Shown here piece after piece: positions 25,001 to 38,100 of a DNA stretch of 64,000 nucleotides (position 1 is the stretch's first letter; every line of letters starts with the position of its first letter). The stretch spans positions 992,001 through 1,056,000 of the forward strand of contig NW_027490124.1 in NCBI RefSeq assembly GCF_050948175.1, given 5' to 3'. The stretch is from Xylocopa sonorina (lineage: Eukaryota; Arthropoda; Insecta; Hymenoptera; Apidae). The notes under the pieces are model-generated. The model was not told the origin of the DNA. It saw only the letters and a list, made by a program, of their open reading frames with translations, and did not search any database. The translations under genes were made by a program, and so were the position numbers.

Positions 25001-25590
25001 TACGGATCGAAGCAATAGAGTTCTAATGATACATAAAACGCGATATCGCAATCTCAATTCCAAGCTTCACGATAAGATGTAATTCAATGCAACGTGCTAT
25101 GTATATCTCATCAATACTTCAAGAGAATGTAAATTCCACACATACGTGCGACAGAATAGCGCTTCTAGACGTCAACGTATCGAAGCAATACAGTTCTAAT
25201 TCTTCATAATACGCTATACTGCATCTCATTTCTTTGTCTCATGATCATATGCAATATTCAACGCAGCCCATTACATATATCTCGTCCACACTTCAAAAGA
25301 ATGGAAATCCCAGTCTTCCCTGTGACGGAATAGCGTTTGTGGACGTCTACGTATCGAAGCAACAGGTTTGTAACGCATCATAAAACGCGATATCGCATCC
25401 CATTTCTATGCATCATGATAACATGTAATATCATTGCGACGCGTTATGTATAACTCGTCAACACTTCCAAAGAATGTTAATCCCACACTTCGCTGCCACG
25501 GAATAGCGTTTTTAGATGTCTACGTTTCTAAGCAATAGAGATCTAAAGCATCATTTAACGCGATATCGCATCTCATTTCTATATTTCAGG
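25001..25590 (+). repeat. Diverged satellite subfamily, about 3.4 units
   Basis: The satellite resumes at 25001 with TACGGATCGAAGCAATAGAG, in phase with the unit interrupted at 23454. Units carry the diverged-subfamily marks (AATGCAACGTGCTATG, GACGGAATAGCG). Near 25590 the sequence switches within one unit to the main type (ATTGCGAAGTGTCATGTATACCTCG), a sharp subfamily boundary. Confidence 0.88.
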
Positions 25591-28500
25591 ATAAGATACC
25601 ATATACATTGCGAAGTGTCATGTATACCTCGTATTCACTTCAAAAGAAAGTAAGTGCGACACTTTCTTGCCAGGAAATAGCGTATACAGATGCCTACGTA
25701 TCGTAGCAATAGAGATCTAATACTTCTTAAAACGAGATATCGCATCTTGTTTATATGTTTCATGATAAAATATAATATTCATTGCGAAGTGTCATGTATA
25801 CCTCGTATTCACTTCAAAAGAGTGTAATTGCGCCACTTCCTTGCTAGGAAATAGCGTTTTTAGATGTCTACGTTTCTAAGCAATAGAGTTCTAATGCTTC
25901 TAAAAACGCGATATCGCATCTCGTTTCTATATTTCAAAATAAGATATAATATTCATTGCGAAGTGTCATGTATACCTCGGATACACATCAAATGAATGTA
26001 AATGTAACACTTCCGTGCTAGGAAATAGCGTTTGCGAATGTCCAAGTATCGAAGCAATATAGTTCTAGTGCTTCTTAAATCACGATATTGCATCTCATTT
26101 CTATGTTTCCTGATAAGATATAATATTCATTGCGAAGTGTCGTGTATACCTCGCATACACATCAAATGAATGTAAATGCGCACTTCCTTGCTAGGAAATA
26201 GCGTTGTCAGATGTCTACATATCGTAGCAATAGAGTTCTAATGCCTCTTAAAACGCCATATTGCATCTAATTTCTATGTCTCATGATAAGATATAATATT
26301 TATTGCGAAGCGTCATGTATACATCGTATACACTTCAAATGAATGTAATAGCGACACTTCTTTGCTAGGAAATAGAGTTGGCACATGCCTACAAATCGAA
26401 GCAATAGAGTACTAATGCTTCTTAAAACGCGATATCGCATCTCATTTCTATGTTTCATGATAAGTTATAATATTCATTGCGAAGTGTTATGTATACCTCG
26501 CATACACATCAAATGAATGTAAATGCGACACTTCCTTGCTAGGAAATAGCATTTGCAGATGCCTCCGTATCGAAGCAATAGAGTGCTAATGCTTCTTAAA
26601 TGGCGATATCGCATTTCATTTCTATGTTCCGTGATAAGGTATAATATTAATTGGGGAGCGGTATGTATACCTCGCATACACATCAGATGAATGCAAATGC
26701 GACATTTCCTTGCCCGGAAATAGCGTTTGCAGATGTCTACGTTTCGAAGCAATAGATTTCTAATGCTTCTTAAAACGGGATATCGCATCTCATTTCTATG
26801 TTTCATGATAAGATTTAATATTAATTGCTCAGTGTCATGTATACCTCGTATTCACTTCAAAAAAATGTAAGTGCAGCACATTCTTGCTAGGAAATAGCGA
26901 TTGCAGATGTCTGCGTACCGATGCAATAGAGTTCTAGTGCTTCTTAAAACGAGATATCGCATTTCATTACATGCTTCATGATAAGATATAATATTCATTG
27001 CGAAGTGTCATGTATACCTCGTATTCATTTCAAGAGAATGTAAATGCAACACTTCCATGCTAGGAAATAGCGTTTGCAGATGTCTAAGTATCGTAGCAAT
27101 AGGGTTGTAATGCTTCTTAAGACGCGATATCGCATCTCACCACTATGCTTGATTATAAGGTATAATATTCATTGCGAAGTGGCATGTATACCTCGCATAC
27201 GCTTCAAATGAATGTAAATGCGACACTTCCTTGCTAGGAAATAGCGTTGTCAGATGTCTACTTATCGTAGCAATAGTGTTCTAATGCTTCTTAAAACGCG
27301 ATATCGCATCTCATTTCTATGTCTCATGATAAAATATGTTTTTCATTGCGAAGTGTCATGTATACCTCGTATTCACATCAAAAGAATGTAAATGCGACTA
27401 TTCCTTGCTAGGGCATAGCGTTTGCAGATGCCTACGTATCGTAACTATAGAGTTCTAATGCTTCTTATATCGCGATGTCGCATCTCGTTTCTATGTTTCG
27501 TGATAAGTTATAATATTCATTCCGAAGTGTCATGTAAACCTCGAATTCACTTCAAAAGAATGTAAATGCGACTATTGGTTGCTAGGAAATAGCGATTGCA
27601 GATGTCTACGTATCGTAGCAATAGAGTTCTAATGCTTCTCAAAACGCCATATCGCATCTCATTTCCATGTTTCGTGATAAGATATAATATTCATTGCGAA
27701 GTATCATGTACACCTCGTATTCACTTCAAAAGGAAGTAAATGCGACTATTGCTTGCTAGGAAATAGCGTTTGCAAAGTTCTACGTATCGTACCAATAGTT
27801 CTAATGCTTCTTAAAGAGGGATATCGGATCTCATTTCAATGTTTCATGTCAAGATATAATATTCATTGCGAAGTGTCATCTATTCCTCGCATACACAGCT
27901 AAAGAATGTAAATGCGACACTTCCTTGCTATGTAATAACGTTTGCAAATGTCTACGTATTGAAGCAATAGAGTTCTAAAGCTTCTTAAAACACGATATCG
28001 CATCTCATTTCTATGTTTCATGATAAGTAATAGTATTCATTGCGAAGTGTCATATATGCCTCGTATTCACTTCAGAAGAATGTAAATGCGACACTTGCTT
28101 GCTAGGAAATAGCGTTTGCAGATGTCTACGTATCGTAGCAATAGAGTTCTAATACTGCTTAAAACGCGATTTCGCATCTCACTTCTATGTTTCATGATAA
28201 GATATAATATTCTTTGCGAAGTGTCATGTATACCTCGTAGTCACTTCAAAAGAATGTAAATGCGACACTTCCTTGCTAGGAAATAGCGTTTCCAGATGAC
28301 TACGTGTCGCAACAATAGAGTTCTAATGATTCTTAAAATGCCATATCGCATCTCACTTCTATGTTTCATGATAAGATATAATATTCATTGCGAAGTGTCA
28401 TGTATACCTCGTATTCACTTCAAAAGAATGTAAATGCGACACCTCCATGCTAGGAAGTAGCGTTTGCAGATGTCTACGTATCGTAGCAATAGAGTTCTAA

Positions 28501-30589
28501 TGCTTCCTAAAGCGCGATATCGCATCTCTCTCCTATGTTTCATGATAAGGTATAATATTAATTGCGAATTGTCATGTATACCTCGTACTCACTTCAAAAG
28601 AATGTAGATGGGACACTTCCATGCTAGGAAATAGCGTTTGCAGATGTCTACGTATCGTAGCAATAGAGTTCTAATGCTTCTTAAAACGCGATATCGCATC
28701 TCGCTGCTATGTTTCATGATAAGATATAATATTCATTATGGATTGTTATGTATACCTCGTACTCACTTCAAAAGAATGTAAATGCGACCCTTCCATGCTA
28801 GGAAGTAGCCTTTGCAGATGTCTACGTATCGTAGTAATAGTGTTCTAATGCTTCTTAGAACGCGATATCGCATCTCACTTTTACGTTTCATGATAAGATA
28901 TAATATTCATTGCGAAGTGTCATGTATATCTCGTATTCACATCAAAAGAATGTAAATGCGACACATCCATGCTAGGAAATAGCGTTTGCAGATGTCTACG
29001 TATCGCAGCTATAGAGTTCCAATGCTTCCTAAAACGCGATATCGCATCTCCCTCCTATGTTTCATGATAAGGTATAATATTCATTGCGAAGTGTCATGTA
29101 TACCTCGTATTCACTTCAAATGAATGTAAATGCGACACTTCCATGCTAGGAAATAGCATTTGCAGATGCCTACGTGTCGTAGCAATAGAGTTCTAATGCT
29201 TCTTAACACGCGATATCGCATCTCACTGCTATGATTCATGATAAGATATAATATTCATTATGGAGTGATATGTATACCTCGTACTCACTTCAAAAGAATG
29301 TAAATGCGACCCTTCCATGCTAGGGAATAGCCTTTTCAGATGTCTACGTATCGTAGAAATAGAGTTCTAATGCTTCTTAAAACGCGATATCGCACCACTC
29401 TTCTATGTTTCATGATAAGGTATAATATTCATAGCGAAGTGTCATGTATACCTCGCATTCACTTCAAATGAATGTAAATGCGACACTTCCATGCTAGGAA
29501 ATAGCGTTTGCAGATGTCTACGTATCGTAGCAATAGAGTTCTAATGCTTCTTAAAACGCGATATCGCATCTCACTGGTATGTTTCATGATAAGATATAAT
29601 ATTCATTATGGAGTGATATGTATACCTCGTACTCACTTCAAAAGAATGTAAATGCGACCCTTCCATGCTAGGGAATAGCCTTTGCAGATGACTACGTATC
29701 GTAGCAATAGAGTTCTAATGCTTCTTAGAACGCGATATCGCATCTCACTTTTATGTTTCATGATAAGATATAATATTCATTGCGAAGTGTCATGTATATC
29801 TCGTATTCACATCAAAAGAATGTAAATGCGACACTTCCATGCTAGGAAATAGCGTTTGCAGATGTCTACGTATCGCAGCTATAGAGTTCCAGTGCTTCCT
29901 AAAACGCGATATCGCATCTCCCTTCAATGTTTCATGATAAGGTATAATATTCATTGCGAAGTGTCATGTATACCTCGTATTCACTTCAAATGAATGTAAA
30001 TGCGACCCTTCCATGCTAGGGAATAGCCTTTGCAGATGACTACGTATCGTAGCAATAGAGTTCTAATGCTTCTTAGAACGCGATATCGCATCTCACTTTT
30101 ATGTTTCATGATAAGATATAATATTCATTGCGAAGTGTCATGTATATCTCGTATTCACATCAAAAGAATGTAAATGCGACACTTCCATGCTAGGAAATAG
30201 CGTTTGCAGATGTCTACGTATGGCAGCTATAGAGTTCCAATGCTTCCTAAAACGCGATATCGCATCTCCCTTCAATGTCTCATGATAAGGTATAATATTC
30301 ATTGCGAAGTGTCATGTATACCTCGTATTCACTTCAAATGAATGTAAATGCGACACTTCCATGCTAGGGAATAGCCTTTGCAGATGACTACGTATCGTAG
30401 CAATAGAGTTCTAATGCTTCTTAGAACGCGATATCGCATCTCACTTTTATGTTTCATGATAAGATATAATATTCATAGCGAAGTGTCATGTATACCTCGT
30501 ATTCACTTCAAATGAATGTAAATGCGACACTTCCATGCTAGGATATAGCGTTTGCGGATGTCTACGTATCGTAGCAATAGAGTTCTAAT

Positions 30590-33500
30590 GCTTCACAAAA
30601 CGAGATGCCTCATTTCATTTCTATGTTCCGTGATAAGATATAATATTCATTGTGGAGTGTCATGTATACCTCGTATTCACTTCAAATGAATGTAAATGCG
30701 ACACTTCCATGCTAGGGAATAGCGTTTGCAGATGTCTACGTATCGTAGCAATAGATTTCTAATGCTTCTTAAAACGCGATATCGCATCTCACTGCTATGT
30801 TTCATGAAAAGATATAATATTCATTGCGAAGTGTCATGTATACCTCGTATTCACTTCAAAAGAATGTAAATAAGACACTTCCATGCTAGGAAATAGCGTT
30901 TGCAGATGTCTACGTATCGTAGCAATAGAGTTCTAATGCTTCTTAGAACGCGATATCGCATCTCACATCTATGTTTCATGATAAGATATAATATTCATTT
31001 CGAAGTGTCATGTATACCTCGTATTCACTTCAAAAGAATGTAAATATGACACTTCCTTGCTAGGAAATATTGTTTGCAGATGTCTACGTGTCACAGCAAT
31101 AGAGTAATAATGCTTCTTAAAACGAGATGTCGTATTTCATTTCTATGTTTCGTAATAAGATATAATACTCATTGTGTAATGTTATGTATACCTCGTATTC
31201 ACATCAGTGGAATGTAAGTGCCACATGTCCATGCTAGGAAATAGAGTTTGCAGATGTCTACGCATATTAGCAATAGAGTTCTAATGCTTCTCAAAACGCG
31301 ATATAGCACCTCATTCCTGTGTTTCATGATAAGATATAATATTCATTGCGAAGTGTCATGTATACCTCGTATTCACGTCAAAAGAATGTAAATGCGACAC
31401 TTCCATGCTAGGAAATAGCGTTTGCAGATGTCTACGTATCGTAGCAATAGAGTTTTAATGCTTCTCAAAACGCGATATAGCACCTCATTCCTATGTTTCA
31501 TGATATGATATAATATTCATTGCGAAGTGTCATGTATATCTCGTATTCACATCAAAAGAATGTAAATGCGACACTTCCATGCTAGGAAATAGCGTTTGCA
31601 GGTGTCTACGTATCGCAGCTATAGAGTTCCAATGCTTCCTAAAACGCGATATCGCATCTCCCTTCTATGTTTCATGATAAGGTATAATATTTATTGCGAA
31701 GTGTCATGTATACCTCGTATTCACTTCAAATGAATGTAAATGCGACACTTCCGTGCTAGGAAATAGCGTTTGCAGATGTCTACGTATCGTAGCAATAGAG
31801 TTCTAATGCTTCTTAAAACGCGATATCGCATCTCACTGCTATGTTTCATGATAAGATATAATATTCATTATGGAGTGATATGTATACCTCGTACTCACTT
31901 CAGAAGAATGTAAATGCGACCCTTCCATGCTAGGGAATAGCCTTTTCAGATGTCTACGTATCGTAGCAATAGAGTTCTAATGCTTCTCAAAACGCGATAT
32001 AGCACCTCATTCCTATGTTTCATGATAAGATATAATATTCATTGCGAAGTGTCATGTATATCTCGTATTCACATCAAAAGAATGTAAATGCGACACTTCC
32101 ATGCTAGGAAATAGCGTTTGCAGATGTCTACGTATCGTAGCAATAGAGTTCTAATGCTTCTTAAAACGAGATATCGTATCTCACTGCTATGTTTCATGAG
32201 AAGATATAATATTCATTATGGAGTGTTATGTATACCTCGTACTCACTTCAAAAGAATGTAAATGCGACCATTCCATCCTGGGATATAGCGTTTGCAGATG
32301 TCTACGTATCGTAGCAATAGAGTTCTAGTGCTTCTTAGAACGCGATATCGCATCTCACTTCTATGTTTCATGATAAGATATAATATTCATTGCGAAGTGT
32401 CATGTATACCTCGTATTCACTTCAAAAGAACGTAAATAAGACACTTCCATGCTAGGAAATAGCGTTTGCAGATGTCTACGTATCGTAGCAATAGAGTTCT
32501 AATGCTCCTTAAAACGCGATATCGCATCTCACTTCTATGTTTCATGATAAGGTATAATATTCATTGCGAAGTGTCATGTATATCTCGTATTCACATCAAA
32601 AGAATGTAAATGCGACACTTCCATGCTAGGAAATAGCGTTTGCAGATGTCTACGTATCGCAGCTATAGAGTTCCAATGCTTCCTAAAACGCGATATCGCA
32701 TCTCCCATCTATGTTTCATGATAAGGTATTAATATTCATTGCGAAGTGTCATGTATACCTCGTATTCACTTCAAATGAATGTAAATGCGACACTTCCATG
32801 CTAGGAAACAGCGTTTGCAGATGTCTACGTATCGTAGAAATAGAGTTCTAATGCTTCTTAAAACGCGATATCGCATCTCACTGCTATGATTCATGATAAG
32901 ATATAATATTCATTATGGAGTGATATGTAAACCTCGTACTCACTTCAAAAGAATGTAAATGCGACCCTTCCATGCTAGGGAATAGCCTTTTCAGATGTCT
33001 ACGTATCGTAGAAATAGAGTTCTAATGCTTCTTAAAACGCGATATCGCATCTCACTGCTATGTTTCATGAGAAGATATAATATTCATTGCGAAGTGTCAT
33101 GTATATCTCGTATTCACATCAAAAGAATGTAAATGCGACACTTCCATGCTAGGGAATAGCGTTTGCAGATGTCTACGTATCGCAGCAATAGAGTTCCAAT
33201 GCTTCCTAAAACGCGATATCGCACCACTCTCCTATGTTTCATGATAAGGTATAATATTCATAGCGAAGTGTCATATATACCTCGTATTCACTTCAAATGA
33301 ATGTAAATGCGACACTTCCATGCTAGGAAATAGCGTTTGCAGATGTCTACGTATCGTAGCAATAGAGTTCTAATGCTTCTTAAAACGCGATATCGCATCT
33401 CACTGCTATGTTTCATGATAAGATATGATATTCATTATGGAGTGTTATGTATACCTCGTACTCACTTCAAAAGAAAGTAAATGCGACCCTTCCATGCTAG

Positions 33501-36500
33501 GGAATAGCGTTTGCAGATGTCTACGTATCGCAGCAATAGAGTTCCAATGCTTCCTAAAACGCGATATCGCATCACTCTTCTATGTTTCATGATAAGGTAT
33601 AATATTCATAGCGAAGTGTCATGTATACCTCGTATTCACTTCAAATGAATGTAAATGCGACACTTCCATGCTAGGATATAGCGTTTGCGGATGTCTACGT
33701 ATCGTAGCAATAGAGTTCTAATTCTTCACAAAACGAGATGCCTCATTTCATTTCTATGTTCCGTGATAAGATATAATATTCATTGTGGAGTGTCATGTAT
33801 ACCTCGTATTCACTTCAAATGAATGTAAATGCGACACTTCCATGCTAGGAAATAGCGTTTGCAGATGTCTACGTATCGTAGCAATAGAGTTCTAATGCTT
33901 CTTAAAACGCGATATCGCATCTCACTACTATGTTTCATGATAAGATATAATATTCATTATGGAGTGATATGTATACCTCGTACTCACTTCAAAAGAATGT
34001 AAATGCGACCCTTCCATGCTAGGGAATAGCCTTTGCAGATGACTACGTATCGTAGCAATAGAGTTCTAATGCTTCTTAGAACGCGATATCGCATCTCACT
34101 TTTATGTTTCATGATAAGATATAATATTCATTGCGAAGTGTCATGTATATCTCGTATTCACATCAAAAGAATGTAAATGCGACACTTCCATGCTAGGAAA
34201 TAGCGTTTGCAGATGTCTACGTATCGCAGCTATAGAGTTCCAATGCTTCCTAAAACGCGATATCGCATCTCCCTTCTATGTTTCATGATAAGGTATAATA
34301 TTCATTGCGAAGTGTCATGTATACCTCGTATTCACTTCAAATGAATGTAAATGCGACACTTCCATGCTAGGAAATAGCATTTGCAGATGTCTACGTATCG
34401 TAGCAATAGAGTTCTAATGCTTCTTAAAACGCGATATCGCATCTCACTGCTATGTTTCATGATAAGATATGATATTCATTATGGAGTGTTATGTATACCT
34501 CGTACTCACTTCAAAAGAAAGTAAATGCGACCCTTCCATGCTAGGGAATAGCGTTTGCAGATGTCTACGTATCGCAGCAATAGAGTTCCAATGCTTCCTA
34601 AAACGCGATATCGCATCACTCTTCTATGTTTCATGATAAGGTATAATATTCATAGCGAAGTGTCATGTATACCTCGTATTCACTTCAAATGAATGTAAAT
34701 GCGACACTTCCAAGCTAGGATATAGCGTTTGCGGATGTCTACGTATCGTAGCAATAGAGTTCTAATGCTTCACAAAACGAGATGCCTCATTTCATTTCTA
34801 TGTTCCGTGATAAGATATAATATTCATTGTGGAGTGTCATGTATACCTCGTATTCACTTCAAATGAATGTAAATGCGACACTTCCATGCTAGGAAATAGC
34901 GTTTACAGATGTCTACGTATCGTAGCAATAGAGTTCTAATGCTTCTTAAAACGCGATATCGCATCTCACTGCTATGTTTCATGATAAGATATAATATTCA
35001 TTATGGAGTGATATGTATACCTCGTACTCACTTCAAAAGAATGTAAATGCGACCCTTCCATGCTAGGGAATAGCCTTTGCAGATGACTACGTATCGTAGC
35101 AATAGAGTTCTAATGCTTCTTAGAACGCGATATCGCATCTCACTTTTATGTTTCATGATAAGATATAATATTCATTGCGAAGTGTCATGTATATCTCGTA
35201 TTCACATCAAAAGAATGTAAATGCGACACTTCCATGCTAGGAAATAGCGTTTGCAGATGTCTACGTATCGCAGCTATAGAGTTCCAATGCTTCCTAAAAC
35301 GCGATATCGCATCTCCCTTCTATGTTTCATGATAAGGTATAATATTCATTGCGAAGTGTCATGTATACCTCGTATTCACTTCAAATGAATGTAAATGCGA
35401 CACTTCCATGTTAGGAAATAGCATTTGCAGATGCCTACGTATCGTAGCAATAGAGTTCTAATGCTTCTTAACACGCGATTTCGCATCTCACTGCTATGAT
35501 TCATGATAAGATATAATATTCATTATGGAGTTATATGTATACCTCGTACTCACTTCAAAAGAATGTAAATGCGACCCTTCCATGCTAGGGAATAGCCTTT
35601 TCAGATGTCTACGTATCGTAGAAATAGAGTTCTAATGCTTCCTATAACGCGATATCGCATCTCACTGCTATGTTTCATGAGAAGATATAATGTTCATTGC
35701 GAAGTGTCATGTATATCTGGTATTCACATCAAAAGAATGTAAATGCGACACTTCCATGCTAGGGAATAGCGTTTGCAGATGTCTACGTATCGCAGCAATA
35801 GAGTTCCAATGCTTCCTAAAACGCGATATCGCATCACTCTTCTATGTTTCATGATAAGGTATAATATTCATAGCGAAGTGTCATGTATACCTCGTATTCA
35901 CTTCAAATGAATGTAAATGCGACACTTCCATGCTAGGAAACAGCGTTTGCAGATGTCTACGTATCGTAGAAATAGAGTTCTAATGCTTCTTAAAACGCGA
36001 TATCGCATCTCACTGCTATGTTTCATGATAAGATATAATATTCATTATGGAGTGATATGTATACCTCGTACTCACTTCAAAAGAATGTAAATGCGACCCT
36101 TCCATGCTAGGGAATAGCCTTTGCAGATGACTACGTATCGTAGCAATAGAGTTCTAGTGCTTCTTAGAACGCGATATCGCATCTCACTTTTATGTTTCAT
36201 GATAAGATATAATATTCATTGCGAAGTGTCATGTATATCTCGTATTCACATCAAAAGAATGTAAATGCGACACTTCCATGCTAGGAAATAGCGTTTGCAG
36301 ATGTCTACGTATCGCAGCTATAGAGTTCCAATGCTTCCTAAAACGCGATATCGCATCTCCCTTCTATGTTTCATGATAAGGTATAATATTCATTGCGAAG
36401 TGTCATGTATACCTCGTATTCACTTCAAATGAATGTAAATGCGACACTTCCATGCTAGGAAATAGCATTTGCAGATGTCTACGTATCGTAGCAATAGAGT

Positions 36501-38100
36501 TCTAATGCTTCTTAAAACGCGATATCGCATCTCACTGCTATGTTTCATGATAAAATATGATATTCATTATGGAGTGTTATGTATACCTCGTACTCACTTC
36601 AAAAGAAAGTAAATGCGGCCCTTCCATGCTAGGGAATAGCGTTTGCAGATGTCTACGTATCGCAGCAATAGAGTTCCAATGCTTCCTAAAACGCGATATC
36701 GCATCACTCTTCTATGTTTCATGATAAGGTATAATATTCATAGCGAAGTGTCATGTATACCTCGTATTCACTTCAAATGAATGTAAATGCGACACTTCCA
36801 TGCTAGGATATAGCGTTTGCGGATGTCTACGTATCGTAGCAATAGAGTTCTAATGCTTCACAAAACGAGATGCCTCATTTCATTTCTATGTTCCGTGATA
36901 AGATATAATATTCATAGCGAAGTGTCATGTATACCTCGTATTCACTTCAAATGAATGTAAATGCGACACTTCCATGCTAGGAAACAGCGTTTGCAGATGT
37001 CTACGTATCGTACAAATAGAGTTCTAATGCTTCTTAAAACGCGATATCGCATCTCCCTTCTATGTTTCATGATAAGGTATAATATTCATTGCGAAGTGTC
37101 ATGTATACCTCGTATTCACTTCAAAAGAACGTAAATAAGACACTTCCATGCTAGGAAATAGCATTTGCAGATGCCTACGTATCGTAGCAATAGAGTTCTA
37201 ATGCTTCTTAACACGCGATATCGCATCTCACTGCTATGATTCATGATAAGATATAATATTAATTATGGAGTTATATGTATACCTCGTACTCACTTCAAAA
37301 GAATGTAAATGCGACCCTTCCATGCTAGGGAATAGCCTTTTCAGATGTCTACGTATCGTAGAAATAGAGTTCTAATGCTTCTTAAAACGCGATATCGCAT
37401 CTCACTGCTATGTTTCATGAGAAGATATAATGTTCATTGCGAAGTGTCATGTATATCTGGTATTCACATCAAAAGAATGTAAATGCGACACTTCCATGCT
37501 AGGGAATAGCGTTTGCAGATGTCTACGTATCGCAGCAATAGAGTTCCAATGCTTCCTAAAACGCGATATCGCATCACTCTTCTATGTTTCATGATAAGGT
37601 ATAATATTCATAGCGAAGTGTCATGTATACCTCGTATTCACTTCAAATGAATGTAAATGCGACACTTCCATGCTAGGAAACAGCGTTTGCAGATGTCTAC
37701 GTATCGTAGAAATAGAGTTCTAATGCTTCTTAAAACGCGATATCGCATCTCACTGCTATGTTTCATGATAAGATATAATATTCATTATGGAGTGTTATGT
37801 ATACCTCGTACTCACTTCAAAGGAAAGTAAATGCGACCCTTCCATGCTAGGGAATAGCCTTTGCAGATGTCTACGTATCGTAGCAATAGAGTTCTAATGC
37901 ATCTTAGAACGCGATATCGCATCTCACTTTTATGTTTCGTGATAAGATATAATATTCATTGCGAAGTGTCATGTATACCTCGTATTCACTTCAAACGAAT
38001 GTAAATGCGACACTTCCATGCTAGGAAATAGGGTTTGCAGATGTCTACGTATCGTAGCAATAGAGTTTTAATGCTTCACAAAACGAGATGCCTCATTTCA
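30590..38100 (+). repeat. Irregular higher-order repeat zone (6, 7, 12 and 18 units)
   Basis: The rare variant CACAAAACGAGATGCCTCAT recurs with its CGAGATGCCT core at 30601, 33734, 34778, 36866 and 38084. Spacings are 3133 (18 units plus the known extra T), 1044 (6), 2088 (12) and 1218 (7). A second marker, CTATGATTCATGATAAG, has ATGATTCATG at 29231, 32886, 35496 and 37236, with spacings of 21 units plus 1 base, 15 and 10 units. Blocks between markers repeat in the same order. Confidence 0.85.
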
